From: Winogradskyella sp.
Lineage (GTDB): Bacteria; Bacteroidota; Bacteroidia; Flavobacteriales; Flavobacteriaceae
Length of the DNA: 64,000 nucleotides
Reading direction: 5' to 3'
Assembly: GCF_028282165.1 (NCBI RefSeq)
Contig: NZ_JANQIM010000006.1
Location: 1-64,000 of the forward strand
Each line of letters starts with the position of its first letter. Position 1 is the first letter of the stretch. Both the position numbers and the translations under genes were made by a program. The notes under the pieces were generated by a model. That model saw nothing but the letters and a program-made list of their open reading frames with translations, was not told the origin of the DNA and searched no databases. Shown in pieces: positions 51,035 to 60,619 of this stretch.

Positions 51035-52245
51035 TGAAAAAGCTTTATCTAAACTACGTTGAATCCTTCAAGGGTTTATCTCTTGAAATCTGGTATCTCG
51101 CTTTAATTAGCTTGGTTAATAGAGCCGGTACTATGGTCATTCCCTTTTTGTCGCTATATCTCAAAAAGGATTTGGGATTTACCATGAATGATATCAGTTG
51201 GATATTCGCTTTCTTCGGTATTGGTTCGGTTATTGGGTCTTGGCTTGGTGGAAAACTCACCGATATTTTCGGTTTTTATAAGGTAATGGTTGTCAGTTTG
51301 TTTTTGACTGGAATCAATTTCATCGTGCTTCAATACATTTCAACATTTGTTGGTTTCTGTATTGGTATCTTAATCACCATGTCTATAGCAGATTGTTTTC
51401 GCCCTGCCATTTATGTCGCCATTAAGGCTTATAGTAAACCCGAAAATCAAACACGATCGTTAGGATTATTGCGATTGGCTATTAATGCTGGTATGGGCAT
51501 TGGACCAACACTGGCAGGTTTAATTATTGTTTTGGAAGGCTATAATATTCTATTCTGGATCGACGGTTTAACATGTATCGCTGCAATACTTTTATTTAGC
51601 TATTTGGTTAAAGATCCAAAAGTAAAACCAGCAGAAGCACGCAAAAAACACCAGAATTTAGATAAAAATGTGGTTTATAAAGATGTTTCATTCTGGATTC
51701 ACTCTGTGATATGTTTTTTATTCGGGATGGCCTTTTTTCAGTTGTTCACCACAATGCCATTGTACTATGATGACATATTTCATCTCGATGAATTCAAAAT
51801 TGGTATCATTCTATTTTTGAATGTGGCTATAATAGTAGTTTTTGAAATGCCACTTTTGAATTTTTTAGAGAAGCGATTAATTCCAGTTACCAAACATATC
51901 ACAATGTCTTGTGTATTGTTGGCTCTAAGTTTTTTGGCACTCTATCAAAATTTCTGGTTAGGCATTTTAATTGTAAACATCGTACTTATGACGCTGAGTG
52001 AAATGCTTGGCTTTCCTTACACTAACAAATTTGCATTGCAACGTGCCAAAGAAGGATTAGAAGGCAGTTATATGGCCATGTATGCTATGTCATTTTCATT
52101 AGCGCATATATTTAGTCCAAAAATCGCATTAAGCATTGTAGATCTTTATGGCTATCAAATTAACTGGCTAATTACTTTTGGTTATGGTGTAATAGCCATT
52201 GTATTAGCGGCATGGTTGCACAAACGAATAAAACAGCATTTATAA
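51034..52245 (+). CDS. MFS transporter (DHA-type)
   Basis: A 403-residue inner-membrane transporter with 12 predicted TMs. The loop 2-3 motif is present as GSVIGSWLGGKLTDIFGFYKVMV (G-x-x-x-D-x-x-G-x-x). A central basic loop KDPKVKPAEARKKHQNLDK separates the two halves. The sequence is closest in style to drug/H+ antiporters of the DHA1 type; substrate unknown. Its start codon lies at the base of a leader hairpin. The next gene, a VOC-fold protein, overlaps its stop (TAATG), so a resistance operon is plausible. Confidence 0.9.
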   Translation: MKKLYLNYVESFKGLSLEIWYLALISLVNRAGTMVIPFLSLYLKKDLGFTMNDISWIFAFFGIGSVIGSWLGGKLTDIFGFYKVMVVSLFLTGINFIVLQYISTFVGFCIGILITMSIADCFRPAIYVAIKAYSKPENQTRSLGLLRLAINAGMGIGPTLAGLIIVLEGYNILFWIDGLTCIAAILLFSYLVKDPKVKPAEARKKHQNLDKNVVYKDVSFWIHSVICFLFGMAFFQLFTTMPLYYDDIFHLDEFKIGIILFLNVAIIVVFEMPLLNFLEKRLIPVTKHITMSCVLLALSFLALYQNFWLGILIVNIVLMTLSEMLGFPYTNKFALQRAKEGLEGSYMAMYAMSFSLAHIFSPKIALSIVDLYGYQINWLITFGYGVIAIVLAAWLHKRIKQHL

Positions 52246-52628
52246 TGAACTTAAATCAAATCACTATTCCGTCGTTGGATGTTGCAACAGCGACGGAGTT
52301 TTACAAAAAGCTAGGGTTGTTACTTATAGTGGAATCTTTACCGAGATATGTAAGGTTTGAATGTCCTGATGGCGACAGTACCTTTTCCATTCATGTTGTT
52401 GAAGAGTTGCCCATTGGAAAGGATCGTGTTACTATTTATTTTCAGAATGAAAATTTAGATGATGTCATGACCCAACTCCAACAAAAAGGCATTACTTTTA
52501 CAAGTGAACCTGAAGATAAACCATGGCTTTGGAGAGAAGCCCATTTGTACGATCCCGATGGCAACCATATCATTTTGTACAGTGCAGGCAAGAATAGAAA
52601 AAATCCACCATGGCGAATAAAAGATTAA
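52245..52628 (+). CDS. VOC superfamily (glyoxalase/bleomycin-resistance-like) protein
   Basis: A 127-residue protein with start ATG 52245 overlapping the MFS stop codon (an upstream GTG at 52212 is inside that gene). The VOC fold appears as MNLNQITIPSLDVATATEFY, KLGLLLIVESLPRYVRFECP, FSIHVVEEL and the second unit DDVMTQLQQKGITF with EAHLYDPDGNHIILYSAG (metal-ligand Glu at the end). Such proteins are enzymes, or bind drugs as in bleomycin resistance. Coupled translation with the efflux protein makes joint detoxification reasonable, but unproven. Confidence 0.88.
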   Translation: MNLNQITIPSLDVATATEFYKKLGLLLIVESLPRYVRFECPDGDSTFSIHVVEELPIGKDRVTIYFQNENLDDVMTQLQQKGITFTSEPEDKPWLWREAHLYDPDGNHIILYSAGKNRKNPPWRIKD

Positions 52629-52635
52629 ATCACTA

Positions 52636-53424
52636 ATGGCAAAGCTCAAATTTCAAACCCTAATGGCTGTATTGCTTTTAATGGCTTTAGGTTGTAATGA
52701 TTCAAAGGAAAAATCAGAGGTTTCTGATGAGATGCTGAATCCTACTTCGACTAAGCTCAGCACAGGAGTTCAGAATGACAAAGTATTTCCCAAATTAGAA
52801 CCCAATCGTTATAACGTTGCTTTTTTAATCATGGATGGTGTGTATAATACCGAACTTACTGCGCCTTACGATATTTTTCAGCATACTATATTTAGGGAGG
52901 GCATTAAGGCCATGAATGTCTTTACGGTTGCCAATACAGATCATCCTATTACCACTTTTGAAGGTCTGCGTTTGTTACCAGATTTTAATTATTTAACGGA
53001 TGCATTACCTAAAATCGATATTCTCGTAGTACCTAGTGCAGAGCATCATTTGGATACCGACCTAGAAGACGAAACCATGCTCAACTTTATAAGTAAAGTG
53101 GATGAAAAAGCCCATTTTATAACTTCGCATTGCGATGGCGCCTTTGTACTGGCCAAGGCAGGTTTGTTAGATGGTGTAGTTTCTACGACCTTTCCCAGTG
53201 ACATTGATAAAATGCGCGAAATGTTTCCGGGTTTGGATATTAGAAAGGATGTGCTTTTTGTACACGATGGTAAATATATTACCTCAGCAGGAGGTGCAAA
53301 ATCTTTTGAAGCTGCCCTTTATCTAAGCCAACTCTTGTACGGTAAAGACATTGCAGAATCCTTAGCTGGTGGATTGGTTATTGATTGGGACTTACAGGAC
53401 GTCCCTCATTTGGTGATTGAATAA
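52636..53424 (+). CDS. DJ-1/PfpI family lipoprotein
   Basis: A 262-residue protein with lipobox LMALGC (Cys20). A linker (about 21-58) contains a stretch read from a dispersed repeat (PTSTKLSTGVQNDK). The DJ-1/PfpI domain starts near VAFLIMDGVYNTELTAPYDIF and has the nucleophile Cys in FITSHCDGAFVLAKAG (near 172) and the C-terminal KYITSAGGAKSFEAALYL. It resembles the amidase-type domain found in GlxA-like regulators, but without their HTH. It follows the VOC gene with a 7-bp gap. Substrate unknown. Confidence 0.88.
   Translation: MAKLKFQTLMAVLLLMALGCNDSKEKSEVSDEMLNPTSTKLSTGVQNDKVFPKLEPNRYNVAFLIMDGVYNTELTAPYDIFQHTIFREGIKAMNVFTVANTDHPITTFEGLRLLPDFNYLTDALPKIDILVVPSAEHHLDTDLEDETMLNFISKVDEKAHFITSHCDGAFVLAKAGLLDGVVSTTFPSDIDKMREMFPGLDIRKDVLFVHDGKYITSAGGAKSFEAALYLSQLLYGKDIAESLAGGLVIDWDLQDVPHLVIE
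52743..52780. repeat. Dispersed repeat inside the DJ-1 gene
   Basis: TACTTCGACTAAGCTCAGCA, continuing to TTCAGAATGACA at 52780. TTCGACTnnGCTCA recurs inside icmF at 58047-58060. It is read in frame as part of the lipoprotein linker. Confidence 0.65.
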
Positions 53425-53429
53425 TAAGC

Positions 53430-53873
53430 TTAGTCTAGAGGCTTTATTTCGCTATGCCTTATCACATGAGACAAAACTATTTGTGTTCTAGTTTCCCCAT
53501 AGGTAATCAGTTGGTCTATAAAAGACTCCAAATGTTTTTGGTTTTTTAGTACCACTTCCATAACTATATTATCATTCCCAGTTATTCTGTAGCAATTAAC
53601 CACTTCATCATATGTTTTTACTTTCTGTAAAAAAGGTTTTAACATGCCCATAAAAGCCCTTAGGGTAATTATGGCCTTTAATTGATACCCTGCTTCAAAT
53701 GGAGATACAAACGTGGTATAACCTTGAATAATTTCGGCATCTTCCATCTTCTTAATACGCTCACTTACAGCAGGTGAGCTAACTCCGACACGTCTTCCAA
53801 TCTCTGCATTAGACATACGTGCATTCTTTTGAAGACACTTTAAAATCTTCCAATTTAGATTATCAATACTCAT
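53430..53873 (-). CDS. Lrp/AsnC family transcriptional regulator
   Basis: A 147-residue regulator. The N-terminal HTH is LDNLNWKILKCLQKNARMSNAEIGRRVGVSSPAVSERIKKMEDAEI-like (DNLNWKILKCLQ, SNAEIGRRVGVSSPAVSERI). The C-terminal RAM/ACT-like domain has YQLKAIITLRAFMG, YRITGNDNIVMEVVLKN and a terminal QIVLSHVIRH. A perfect inverted repeat lies just upstream (53904-53931), a likely autoregulatory site. Convergent with the DJ-1 gene. Confidence 0.95.
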   Translation of the reverse strand: MSIDNLNWKILKCLQKNARMSNAEIGRRVGVSSPAVSERIKKMEDAEIIQGYTTFVSPFEAGYQLKAIITLRAFMGMLKPFLQKVKTYDEVVNCYRITGNDNIVMEVVLKNQKHLESFIDQLITYGETRTQIVLSHVIRHSEIKPLD

Positions 53874-53903
53874 TTAATGTTTTCTTTAAAAAAAATATCT
53901 ATT

Positions 53904-53931
53904 TTAAAGTAAATATAGTTTTTTACTTTAA
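53904..53931. promoter_or_regulatory. Probable Lrp operator
   Basis: Perfect 10-bp inverted repeat TTAAAGTAAA / TTTACTTTAA with an 8-bp AT-rich spacer, 30 bp upstream of the Lrp start codon and 57 bp before the divergent gene at 53988. It may control both. Confidence 0.65.
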
Positions 53932-53987
53932 TATTTAAAGCAAAATATGGAATGTACGCCGTAATTTCGTAATAATTGCTATTGAAA

Positions 53988-54383
53988 ATGAATTATAACC
54001 TACCTACCCACTTGCCAGAATTGCCTGTATACAAAAAGGCAATGGATATTATTATGCTTTCTCGAAGCATATCCACGTATCTTAATCATGATTTATCGTA
54101 TTTAAATGATGATGGTTCCGAAGATAACGACATTTATTTCTCAGGAGATATTGTACAACAATCCTCTAACCTGGCACCAGAAATAATCAATGCCGAACGC
54201 GAACGTTTTTCTGAAAAAAAGCATAAACATTTAGAAAGTTTAGAGCGATTGACCAATAAATTATACAGTAATTGTAGACGATTAGAACGTTCTAAAAGTA
54301 ATGGCAGGGACTTTTTACCTATCTTAAAGGGTGAGATTAAGACTTTTAGAAAGTTACAACGTAGTTGGATGATGACACTCTAA
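53988..54383 (+). CDS. Conserved flavobacterial hypothetical protein, four-helix-bundle-like
   Basis: A 131-residue soluble, helical protein starting MNYNLPTHLPELPVYKKAMD. Other blocks are DIIMLSRSISTYLNHDLS, DNDIYFSGDIVQQSSNLAPEII, KHKHLESLERLTNKLYSNCRRLERS and LKGEIKTFRKLQRSW. The helix pattern with LPVYKKAMDI at the front is reminiscent of the S23-like four-helix-bundle proteins, but the match is loose. Start ATG 53988 is preferred over TTG 53976. Function unknown; divergent from the Lrp gene, so perhaps its target. Confidence 0.65.
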   Translation: MNYNLPTHLPELPVYKKAMDIIMLSRSISTYLNHDLSYLNDDGSEDNDIYFSGDIVQQSSNLAPEIINAERERFSEKKHKHLESLERLTNKLYSNCRRLERSKSNGRDFLPILKGEIKTFRKLQRSWMMTL

Positions 54384-54393
54384 TGACGACACT

Positions 54394-54419
54394 TACCGTC
54401 ATTGCTTACGGTACTTTTT
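54394..54419 (+). terminator. Possible terminator after the hypothetical gene
   Basis: TACCGT / ACGGTA (54394-54399 and 54408-54413) followed by CTTTTT. A competing stem AATGACG / CGTCATT overlaps it. Confidence 0.45.
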
Positions 54420-54623
54420 CCATACAAAAAAGCATTGCTTAAAACGCTAAGTCACTGTAGTTACAGCCAGTTCTTTTTATGTTCTAAGACGATTCCTTCT
54501 ACAGGTCTAATTTGTTTTCTTTTTAATATTATGCATAAAAATTCAACCAATTGACAATGATATTGTGAAAAGTTGTAATATTTTGGTGCTTTTATTGAAT
54601 CTGCTTTCAATATTTTACTGAAT

Positions 54624-56036
54624 ATGATCACATTTTATTTTACTGTATTTCTATTACTTCTAATTGGGATTGGGATATATTCTCATAAACTAAGAAAAAA
54701 TAATTCTGAAGACTATTTATTGGCCAGCAGCAATGTATCCCCGATGCTGTCAGGGATCTCAGCAGCAGCTTCTACGTTCAGTGGTTTTATGTTTACTGGT
54801 TTTGTAGGGTATATTTTTGTGCATGGTATTTCTGCTATTTGGTTCATTTTTTTTATGTTCTTAGGGGAATTTCTTTCCACCAATTTTAATCAATATATAC
54901 AGAAGCAAACAGAAAAAACACGAGCTTTAACTTACATAGAATTAATTGTCAAACTCACAGGAGGTTATGAAAATTTACGAAAAATCCTTGCGCTTGTTGT
55001 TGTCTTGTTCTTGGGCATATATGCTTCCTCTCAAATCCTATCGAGTACCAAAGCATTAGAGGAAATCTTAAATTGGAACCAAGTAACCTCTATAATCATA
55101 GCAGCTGTAATTATATTAACGTATTCATTTTATGGAGGTATCAGAGCCTCTATTTGGACCGATGCAGCACAAGGTCTTTTAATGATGGTCGCCGTCGGAC
55201 TTTTAAGCTATTACGCCCTGAACAAAATAGGAGGCATAACTAATCTATATGTAAAGTTAGAACATATTGATTATAAATTAGTGAGCTTCTATCCTAAAGA
55301 TTTAAAGTTTGGACTCCTTGCTTTCGCCATAGGATGGCTATTTCATGGTATGGGATTATTGGGGCAACCTCATGTTATGAATCGATATATGGCATTAAAA
55401 AAGGGTAGAAAAACCTCTAGAAATGCGTCGCTTTATTTCATGTTTTTTACCGTTTTATTTGTAAGTATGCTATTTGTATTGTCCTTGACAATCAGAGTAT
55501 ATTATGCAAATTCAACTTTCGATCAAGAAATTGCACTGTTAAAATTCTCCAACGAGTTTTTCTCGGATTTTTTTCTGGGTCTAATCTTAGCAGGAATTTT
55601 TGCTTCGACCATATCCACTGCGGATTCTCAAATACTGGTTTGCTCTTCTGCGGTTGTAAGAGACCTGTTTTCAAAACATATTTCAGCAAAAAAAGCTGTT
55701 TTTTATAATAAAATTGCAACATTGGCCATTACTATTTTTATAGCTTTAATAGCTATTTACGGTAGTAAAAATATTTTTAAAACGGTGGTTATGTCCTGGG
55801 CAATCTTGGGTGTCGCTTTTACTCCTTTATTGGCGCTGGCGATTCTCAGACAAAAAGTTTCTGAAACAACGACCATAGCAATGCTCATTTTAGGAGTAGG
55901 CACCACTATCGCTTGGAATGAGATTGGTTATGGAAGTAATGGTATACCTGCTTTTCTACCTGGTTTCTTAGTAAGTCTATTCGTCTTTTTTATTTCTGAA
56001 AAGTTAATTCAAAGCAAAGTTTCCAAAAAGAGCTAA
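54624..56036 (+). CDS. Sodium:solute symporter (SSS family)
   Basis: A 470-residue inner-membrane transporter with about 13 TMs, LeuT fold. Typical SSS stretches are NSEDYLLASSNVSPMLSGISAAASTFSGFMF (TM1-2 with the broken helix), SFYGGIRASIWTDAAQGLLMM and GLILAGIFASTISTADSQILVCSSAVVRDL (TM8 with the Na2-site Ser/Thr). It is like PutP-type proline carriers in length and in TDxxQ, but substrate cannot be assigned. It ends 3 bp before the convergent icmF gene. Confidence 0.92.
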   Translation: MITFYFTVFLLLLIGIGIYSHKLRKNNSEDYLLASSNVSPMLSGISAAASTFSGFMFTGFVGYIFVHGISAIWFIFFMFLGEFLSTNFNQYIQKQTEKTRALTYIELIVKLTGGYENLRKILALVVVLFLGIYASSQILSSTKALEEILNWNQVTSIIIAAVIILTYSFYGGIRASIWTDAAQGLLMMVAVGLLSYYALNKIGGITNLYVKLEHIDYKLVSFYPKDLKFGLLAFAIGWLFHGMGLLGQPHVMNRYMALKKGRKTSRNASLYFMFFTVLFVSMLFVLSLTIRVYYANSTFDQEIALLKFSNEFFSDFFLGLILAGIFASTISTADSQILVCSSAVVRDLFSKHISAKKAVFYNKIATLAITIFIALIAIYGSKNIFKTVVMSWAILGVAFTPLLALAILRQKVSETTTIAMLILGVGTTIAWNEIGYGSNGIPAFLPGFLVSLFVFFISEKLIQSKVSKKS

Positions 56037-56039
56037 ACC

Positions 56040-59000
56040 CTACATATTGCGTCTATACTGCCCACCAACTTCAAATAAAGCTGATGTAATCTGACCTAAG
56101 GAGCACACTTTACAAACCTCCATCAAGGCTTCAAAAATATTTTTGTTATTAATAGCCTTCATCTGTAAGTCTTTCAATAGCTCAGAAGTCTCGTTTGCCT
56201 TGTGCAAGTCCTGAAGTGTTTTGATCTGAAATTCCTTTTCTTGTTCTGTAGCTCTAATCACTTCAGCAGGTTGTACCGTAGGTGAACCTTTACTGCTCAA
56301 AAAGGTATTAACACCAATGATCGGGAATTCGCCATTGTGTTTCAAGGTTTCGTAATACAGGCTTTCTTCTTGAATTTTAGAACGTTGATACATCGTTTCC
56401 ATAGCACCTAACACACCACCACGTTCCGTAATTCTATCAAACTCCACTAACACTGCTTCTTCTACTAAATCGGTTAACTCCTCTATAACAAATGAACCCT
56501 GAATTGGATTTTCGTTTTTAGCTAATCCTAATTCCTTATTTATGATCAATTGAATGGCCATGGCACGACGCACAGATTCTTCAGTTGGTGTCGTAATAGC
56601 TTCGTCGTAAGCATTGGTATGCAACGAATTACAGTTATCATAAATGGCATATAAGGCCTGAAGCGTGGTTCTTATATCATTAAAGTCTATTTCCTGGGCA
56701 TGCAAACTTCTTCCAGAGGTCTGAATATGATACTTCAACATTTGAGCCCTTGGGTTTGCACCATATTTATGTTTGAGTGCTTTTGCCCAAATCTTACGTG
56801 CCACGCGTCCTATAACTGCATATTCTGGGTCGATACCATTAGAAAAAAAGAAGGATAAGTTTGGCCCAAACTTATTAATGTCCATATCTCGGCTGAGGTA
56901 ATACTCTACATAGGTAAACCCATTAGCTAGCGTAAATGCTAATTGCGAAATTGGATTGGCACCAGCTTCTGCAATATGATATCCAGAAATAGATACCGAA
57001 TAGAAATTACGCACATTATGATCTATAAAATATTCTTGTACATCACCCATTAAACGTAAGGCGAATTCAGTAGAAAAGATACATGTATTTTGTGCTTGGT
57101 CTTCCTTTAAAATATCGGCTTGAACCGTTCCTCTTACTTGGGCAATGGTTTTCGCCTTAATGTCTTCATAAATGGCTACTGGTAAAACCTGATCACCTGT
57201 AACACCCAAAAGCATTAAACCCAAACCATCATTACCTTCGGGAATATCGCCATTATAAATTGGTCTCTCTTTTCCTTTATAGATAGCTTCAATTTTCTTT
57301 TCGATCTCTTTCTCTAGTCCATTCTCTTTGATGTAAATCTCGCACTGTTGGTCTATAGCTGCATTCATAAAAAAGCCTAACAACATTGGAGCAGGACCAT
57401 TAATGGTCATACTTACCGATGTCATTGGATCAGCTAAATTAAACCCAGAGTATAACTTTTTGGCATCATCCAAACAGCAGATACTTACACCAGCGTTTCC
57501 TATTTTACCATAGATATCTGGTCGATAATCCGGGTCGTTCCCGTATAGCGTAACACTGTCGAAAGCCGTAGATAAACGCTTTGCCGGCATCCCCAAACTT
57601 ACGTAATGAAAACGTCTGTTGGTACGCTCTGGGCCACCTTCACCGGCAAACATACGTGTTGGATCTTCACCTGTTCTTTTAAATGGATATAATCCTGAGG
57701 CATATGGAAATTCTCCTGGAACATTTTCTTGCAAGCTCCATCTTAAAATATCTCCCCAAGCTTGATACTTTGGTAAAGCTACTTTTGGAATATCCGAATG
57801 TGATAATGACTTTGTATGGGTTTCAATCTTAATCTCTTTGTCCCTTACTTTAAACGAATAGATCGGTGCTTTATATCGATTGACTTTTTCCTCCCATCCT
57901 GTAATAATTTCCCAATTATAAGGATCTAAATTGAGTTTAACACGGTCGAATTCGGCTATCAGTAATTTTATAAAATCTTTTTTATCATCCTGAACTAGAT
58001 TCAGGATCTCATCTTGCTCAAGACCTTGTTTTCCTAAAAAAGACCTTTCGACTGCGCTCAAGGTGACATCTCCCACAGAACATATCGTTTTAAAAATGCC
58101 ATAAAGCTTTTGAGCTACTTCAACTTGTGCATTGACCGTCTTATCATAGGCACGATTATTCTCTGATATTTCAGATAAATAGCGCACACGTGCTGGCGGG
58201 ATAACAAAAATCTTTTCGCTCATTTCCTTAGAAATCTCAAAAGTCGATTGTAAATCCGCCTCTGTCTTCTCTACAATTTTATCCATAATAGCTTTGTAGA
58301 GCGTATTCATTCCTGGATCATTAAATTGTGATGCAATAGTCCCAAAAACGGGCATCGTATCTGGATCGGCATGCCATAGATTATGGTTGCGCATATACTG
58401 TTTCTTTACATCACGCAAAGCATCTAAAGCGCCTCGCTTATCAAACTTGTTAATGGCTACCAAATCCGCAAAATCGAGCATATCGATTTTCTCTAATTGC
58501 GTAGCTGCACCAAATTCTGGTGTCATCACATAAAGTGACACATCACTGTGCTCCAAAATTTCGGTATCGGATTGTCCAATACCAGATGTTTCCAAAATGA
58601 TTAAGTCGTATTCCGCAGCTTTTAGAACCTCAACGGCCTCGTTGACATATTTAGACAATGCCAAATTAGACTGTCGGGTTGCCAAACTGCGCATGTAAAC
58701 CCTGGGTGAATTGATTGCATTCATTCTAATACGATCGCCTAACAATGCGCCGCCCGTTTTTCGTTTGGATGGGTCTACGGAAATCAATCCGACTGTTTTC
58801 TCCGGAAAATCAATTAAGAATCGTCTCACCAATTCATCAACTAAAGACGATTTCCCAGCGCCTCCAGTTCCTGTAATTCCTAAGACTGGTGTATTTGAGT
58901 TTTTACTTTTTGAGTGTATGGTCTCTAAAGCTTCTTTGGCAATCTCTGGAAAATTCTCGGCAGCAGAGATGACCCTGGCAATAGACTTTGGGTTTTTTTC

Positions 59001-59477
59001 GTGGAGGACTTTTACCTCGCCATTGAGTTGGTCACCAATCGCAAAATCAGATTTTTGTACTAAATCATTAATCATACCCTGTAGCCCCATTTCCCTACCA
59101 TCATCTGGAGAGTAAATTCTTGTGATGCCATAATCCATTAAAGTCTTTATCTCTTCGGGAAGAATAACGCCGCCGCCGCCGCCAAAAATTTTGATATGAC
59201 CAGCCCCTTTTTCCTGCAACAAATCATACATGTATTTAAAATACTCATTATGACCGCCTTGATATGACGTCATAGCTATTGCATTCGCATCTTCTTGAAT
59301 GGCAGTGTTTACAACTTCTTCAACACTTCTATCGTGACCCAAATGAATGACCTCTACTCCGGTAGCTTGAATAATTCTACGCATAATATTGATAGCAGCA
59401 TCGTGTCCATCAAAAAGAGATGCCGCTGTAACGATTCTTACTTTATGCTTTGGTTTATAGGGCGCAACTTGTTCCAT
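56040..59477 (-). CDS. icmF: Fused isobutyryl-CoA mutase IcmF (B12-binding, G-protein chaperone, mutase)
   Basis: A 1145-residue adenosylcobalamin enzyme. It starts with a B12-binding domain ([12 protein letters not shown] with the base-off His25; [14 protein letters not shown]), then a MeaB/ArgK-like GTPase (Walker [10 protein letters not shown] near 203-211, [21 protein letters not shown]) and the mutase substrate barrel ([48 protein letters not shown]). This fused order defines IcmF, which interconverts isobutyryl- and butyryl-CoA (sometimes pivalyl- and isovaleryl-CoA). The GTPase part repairs and loads the cofactor. Around residues 470-498 the linker is encoded by dispersed repeats (LSAVERS, then [12 protein letters not shown]), so the linker is likely non-essential. 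Confidence 0.93.
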   Translation of the reverse strand: MEQVAPYKPKHKVRIVTAASLFDGHDAAINIMRRIIQATGVEVIHLGHDRSVEEVVNTAIQEDANAIAMTSYQGGHNEYFKYMYDLLQEKGAGHIKIFGGGGGVILPEEIKTLMDYGITRIYSPDDGREMGLQGMINDLVQKSDFAIGDQLNGEVKVLHEKNPKSIARVISAAENFPEIAKEALETIHSKSKNSNTPVLGITGTGGAGKSSLVDELVRRFLIDFPEKTVGLISVDPSKRKTGGALLGDRIRMNAINSPRVYMRSLATRQSNLALSKYVNEAVEVLKAAEYDLIILETSGIGQSDTEILEHSDVSLYVMTPEFGAATQLEKIDMLDFADLVAINKFDKRGALDALRDVKKQYMRNHNLWHADPDTMPVFGTIASQFNDPGMNTLYKAIMDKIVEKTEADLQSTFEISKEMSEKIFVIPPARVRYLSEISENNRAYDKTVNAQVEVAQKLYGIFKTICSVGDVTLSAVERSFLGKQGLEQDEILNLVQDDKKDFIKLLIAEFDRVKLNLDPYNWEIITGWEEKVNRYKAPIYSFKVRDKEIKIETHTKSLSHSDIPKVALPKYQAWGDILRWSLQENVPGEFPYASGLYPFKRTGEDPTRMFAGEGGPERTNRRFHYVSLGMPAKRLSTAFDSVTLYGNDPDYRPDIYGKIGNAGVSICCLDDAKKLYSGFNLADPMTSVSMTINGPAPMLLGFFMNAAIDQQCEIYIKENGLEKEIEKKIEAIYKGKERPIYNGDIPEGNDGLGLMLLGVTGDQVLPVAIYEDIKAKTIAQVRGTVQADILKEDQAQNTCIFSTEFALRLMGDVQEYFIDHNVRNFYSVSISGYHIAEAGANPISQLAFTLANGFTYVEYYLSRDMDINKFGPNLSFFFSNGIDPEYAVIGRVARKIWAKALKHKYGANPRAQMLKYHIQTSGRSLHAQEIDFNDIRTTLQALYAIYDNCNSLHTNAYDEAITTPTEESVRRAMAIQLIINKELGLAKNENPIQGSFVIEELTDLVEEAVLVEFDRITERGGVLGAMETMYQRSKIQEESLYYETLKHNGEFPIIGVNTFLSSKGSPTVQPAEVIRATEQEKEFQIKTLQDLHKANETSELLKDLQMKAINNKNIFEALMEVCKVCSLGQITSALFEVGGQYRRNM
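57984..58067. repeat. Dispersed repeats inside icmF
   Basis: Palindromic core CCTGAACTAGATTCAGG (57989-58005; the mnmD copies have the same arms) and, at 58047-58060, TTCGACTGCGCTCA (as in the DJ-1 gene). Both are read in frame, in the orientation opposite to that in mnmD for the first element. Confidence 0.8.
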
Positions 59478-59504
59478 TCGTAAAAATATGACTTAATTTG
59501 ATGG

Positions 59505-59512
59505 CAAATTTA
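59505..59512 (-). promoter_or_regulatory. -7 box of icmF
   Basis: On the minus strand TAAATTTG (plus 59505-59512), 27 bp before the start codon, with TTG (plus 59535-59537) 22 bp upstream. Confidence 0.55.
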
Positions 59513-59623
59513 CGGAATATTCAAAAAAGTATAACAATAATTAACAATTATCTAAAACTTTCACAAAGTCCATGCCGCAAGGTATTTTGATTAAATTTAT
59601 CAGCTCAATTAAGCTCAGTTGTT

Positions 59624-60478
59624 ATGAATAAAATTACCTTATTAATTCACTGTGATGACCAGCCAAATATTATTGCTTCCGTAACCAATTTTATGGCTTT
59701 AAATAATGGTAATATTGTTTACATTGACCAACATGTTGATAGGGAACAAAATATTTTTTTTATGCGTTTGGAATGTGAATTTGCTTCTAACGCCTTCTCC
59801 ATTGAAAGTTTTAAAGAATTATTTCAGAATGCACTAGTCGACAAGTTTGGATTTGAATGGCGCATGTACTCCGCCGAGAAAAAACCAAAGATGGCCCTGT
59901 TTGTGTCTAAGTACGACCATTGCCTGTATGATATTTTGGGGCGTTACAATTCTGGGGAACTCAACCTCGAAATTCCTTTTATTCTAAGTAATCATGATGA
60001 CTTAAAATCAATTGCAGACAGTTTTAAAATTCCGTTTTATCACATACCTGTGACAAAAGAGACCAAAAAAGAGGCTGAATTGAAACAATTAGAACTTTTA
60101 AAGTCCCATAACATTGATTTTATAGTCTTGGCTAGATACATGCAAATTGTCTCTAACCTGCTTATCGATAAATATCCTAATAAGATTATTAATATCCATC
60201 ATTCGTTCTTACCCGCTTTTGTTGGTGCCAAACCTTATCATTCCGCCTATAAAAGAGGGGTTAAAATAATCGGAGCAACGAGCCATTACATCACAGAAGA
60301 GCTAGATGCCGGACCAATCATAGAACAAGACGTGGCGCATGTGTCACACTCCTACTCGATTAAGGATTTGATTGCCAAAGGTCGTGATTTGGAAAAAATT
60401 GTACTCTCTAATGCCATAAAGCTACACGCCAACCGAAAAGTAATGGTATTTGATAACAAGACCGTAATATTTTCATAA
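59624..60478 (+). CDS. purU: Formyltetrahydrofolate deformylase
   Basis: Hydrolyses 10-formyl-THF to THF and formate, balancing the one-carbon pool and supplying formate for purine synthesis. It has 284 residues. An N-terminal ACT domain (LLIHCDDQPNIIASVTNFMALNNGNIVYIDQ) is followed by a formyltransferase domain with FILSNHDDL, HIPV, YMQIVSNLLIDKYPNKIINIHHSFLPAFVGAKPYHSAY and GATSHYITEELDAGPIIEQD. The NIHHSFLP and the His/Asp of the second block are the catalytic site. A terminator follows. Confidence 0.95.
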   Translation: MNKITLLIHCDDQPNIIASVTNFMALNNGNIVYIDQHVDREQNIFFMRLECEFASNAFSIESFKELFQNALVDKFGFEWRMYSAEKKPKMALFVSKYDHCLYDILGRYNSGELNLEIPFILSNHDDLKSIADSFKIPFYHIPVTKETKKEAELKQLELLKSHNIDFIVLARYMQIVSNLLIDKYPNKIINIHHSFLPAFVGAKPYHSAYKRGVKIIGATSHYITEELDAGPIIEQDVAHVSHSYSIKDLIAKGRDLEKIVLSNAIKLHANRKVMVFDNKTVIFS

Positions 60479-60518
60479 TCAATTAAATACATTGTATTTA
60501 TTCTAACACAGCAGCGTA

Positions 60519-60546
60519 CACTTTTAATCTTAAGAGTGACTTTTTT
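60519..60546 (+). terminator. purU terminator
   Basis: Stem CACTTTTA / TAAGAGTG (60519-60526 and 60531-60538, one G-T pair), then AC and a six-T run. Confidence 0.75.
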
Positions 60547-60619
60547 AATTCTTATGTTTCATAAGGAATAGATGCAAGAAAATTTCTTGTAATGCTATAA
60601 CCATTAACTATTTATTTTT

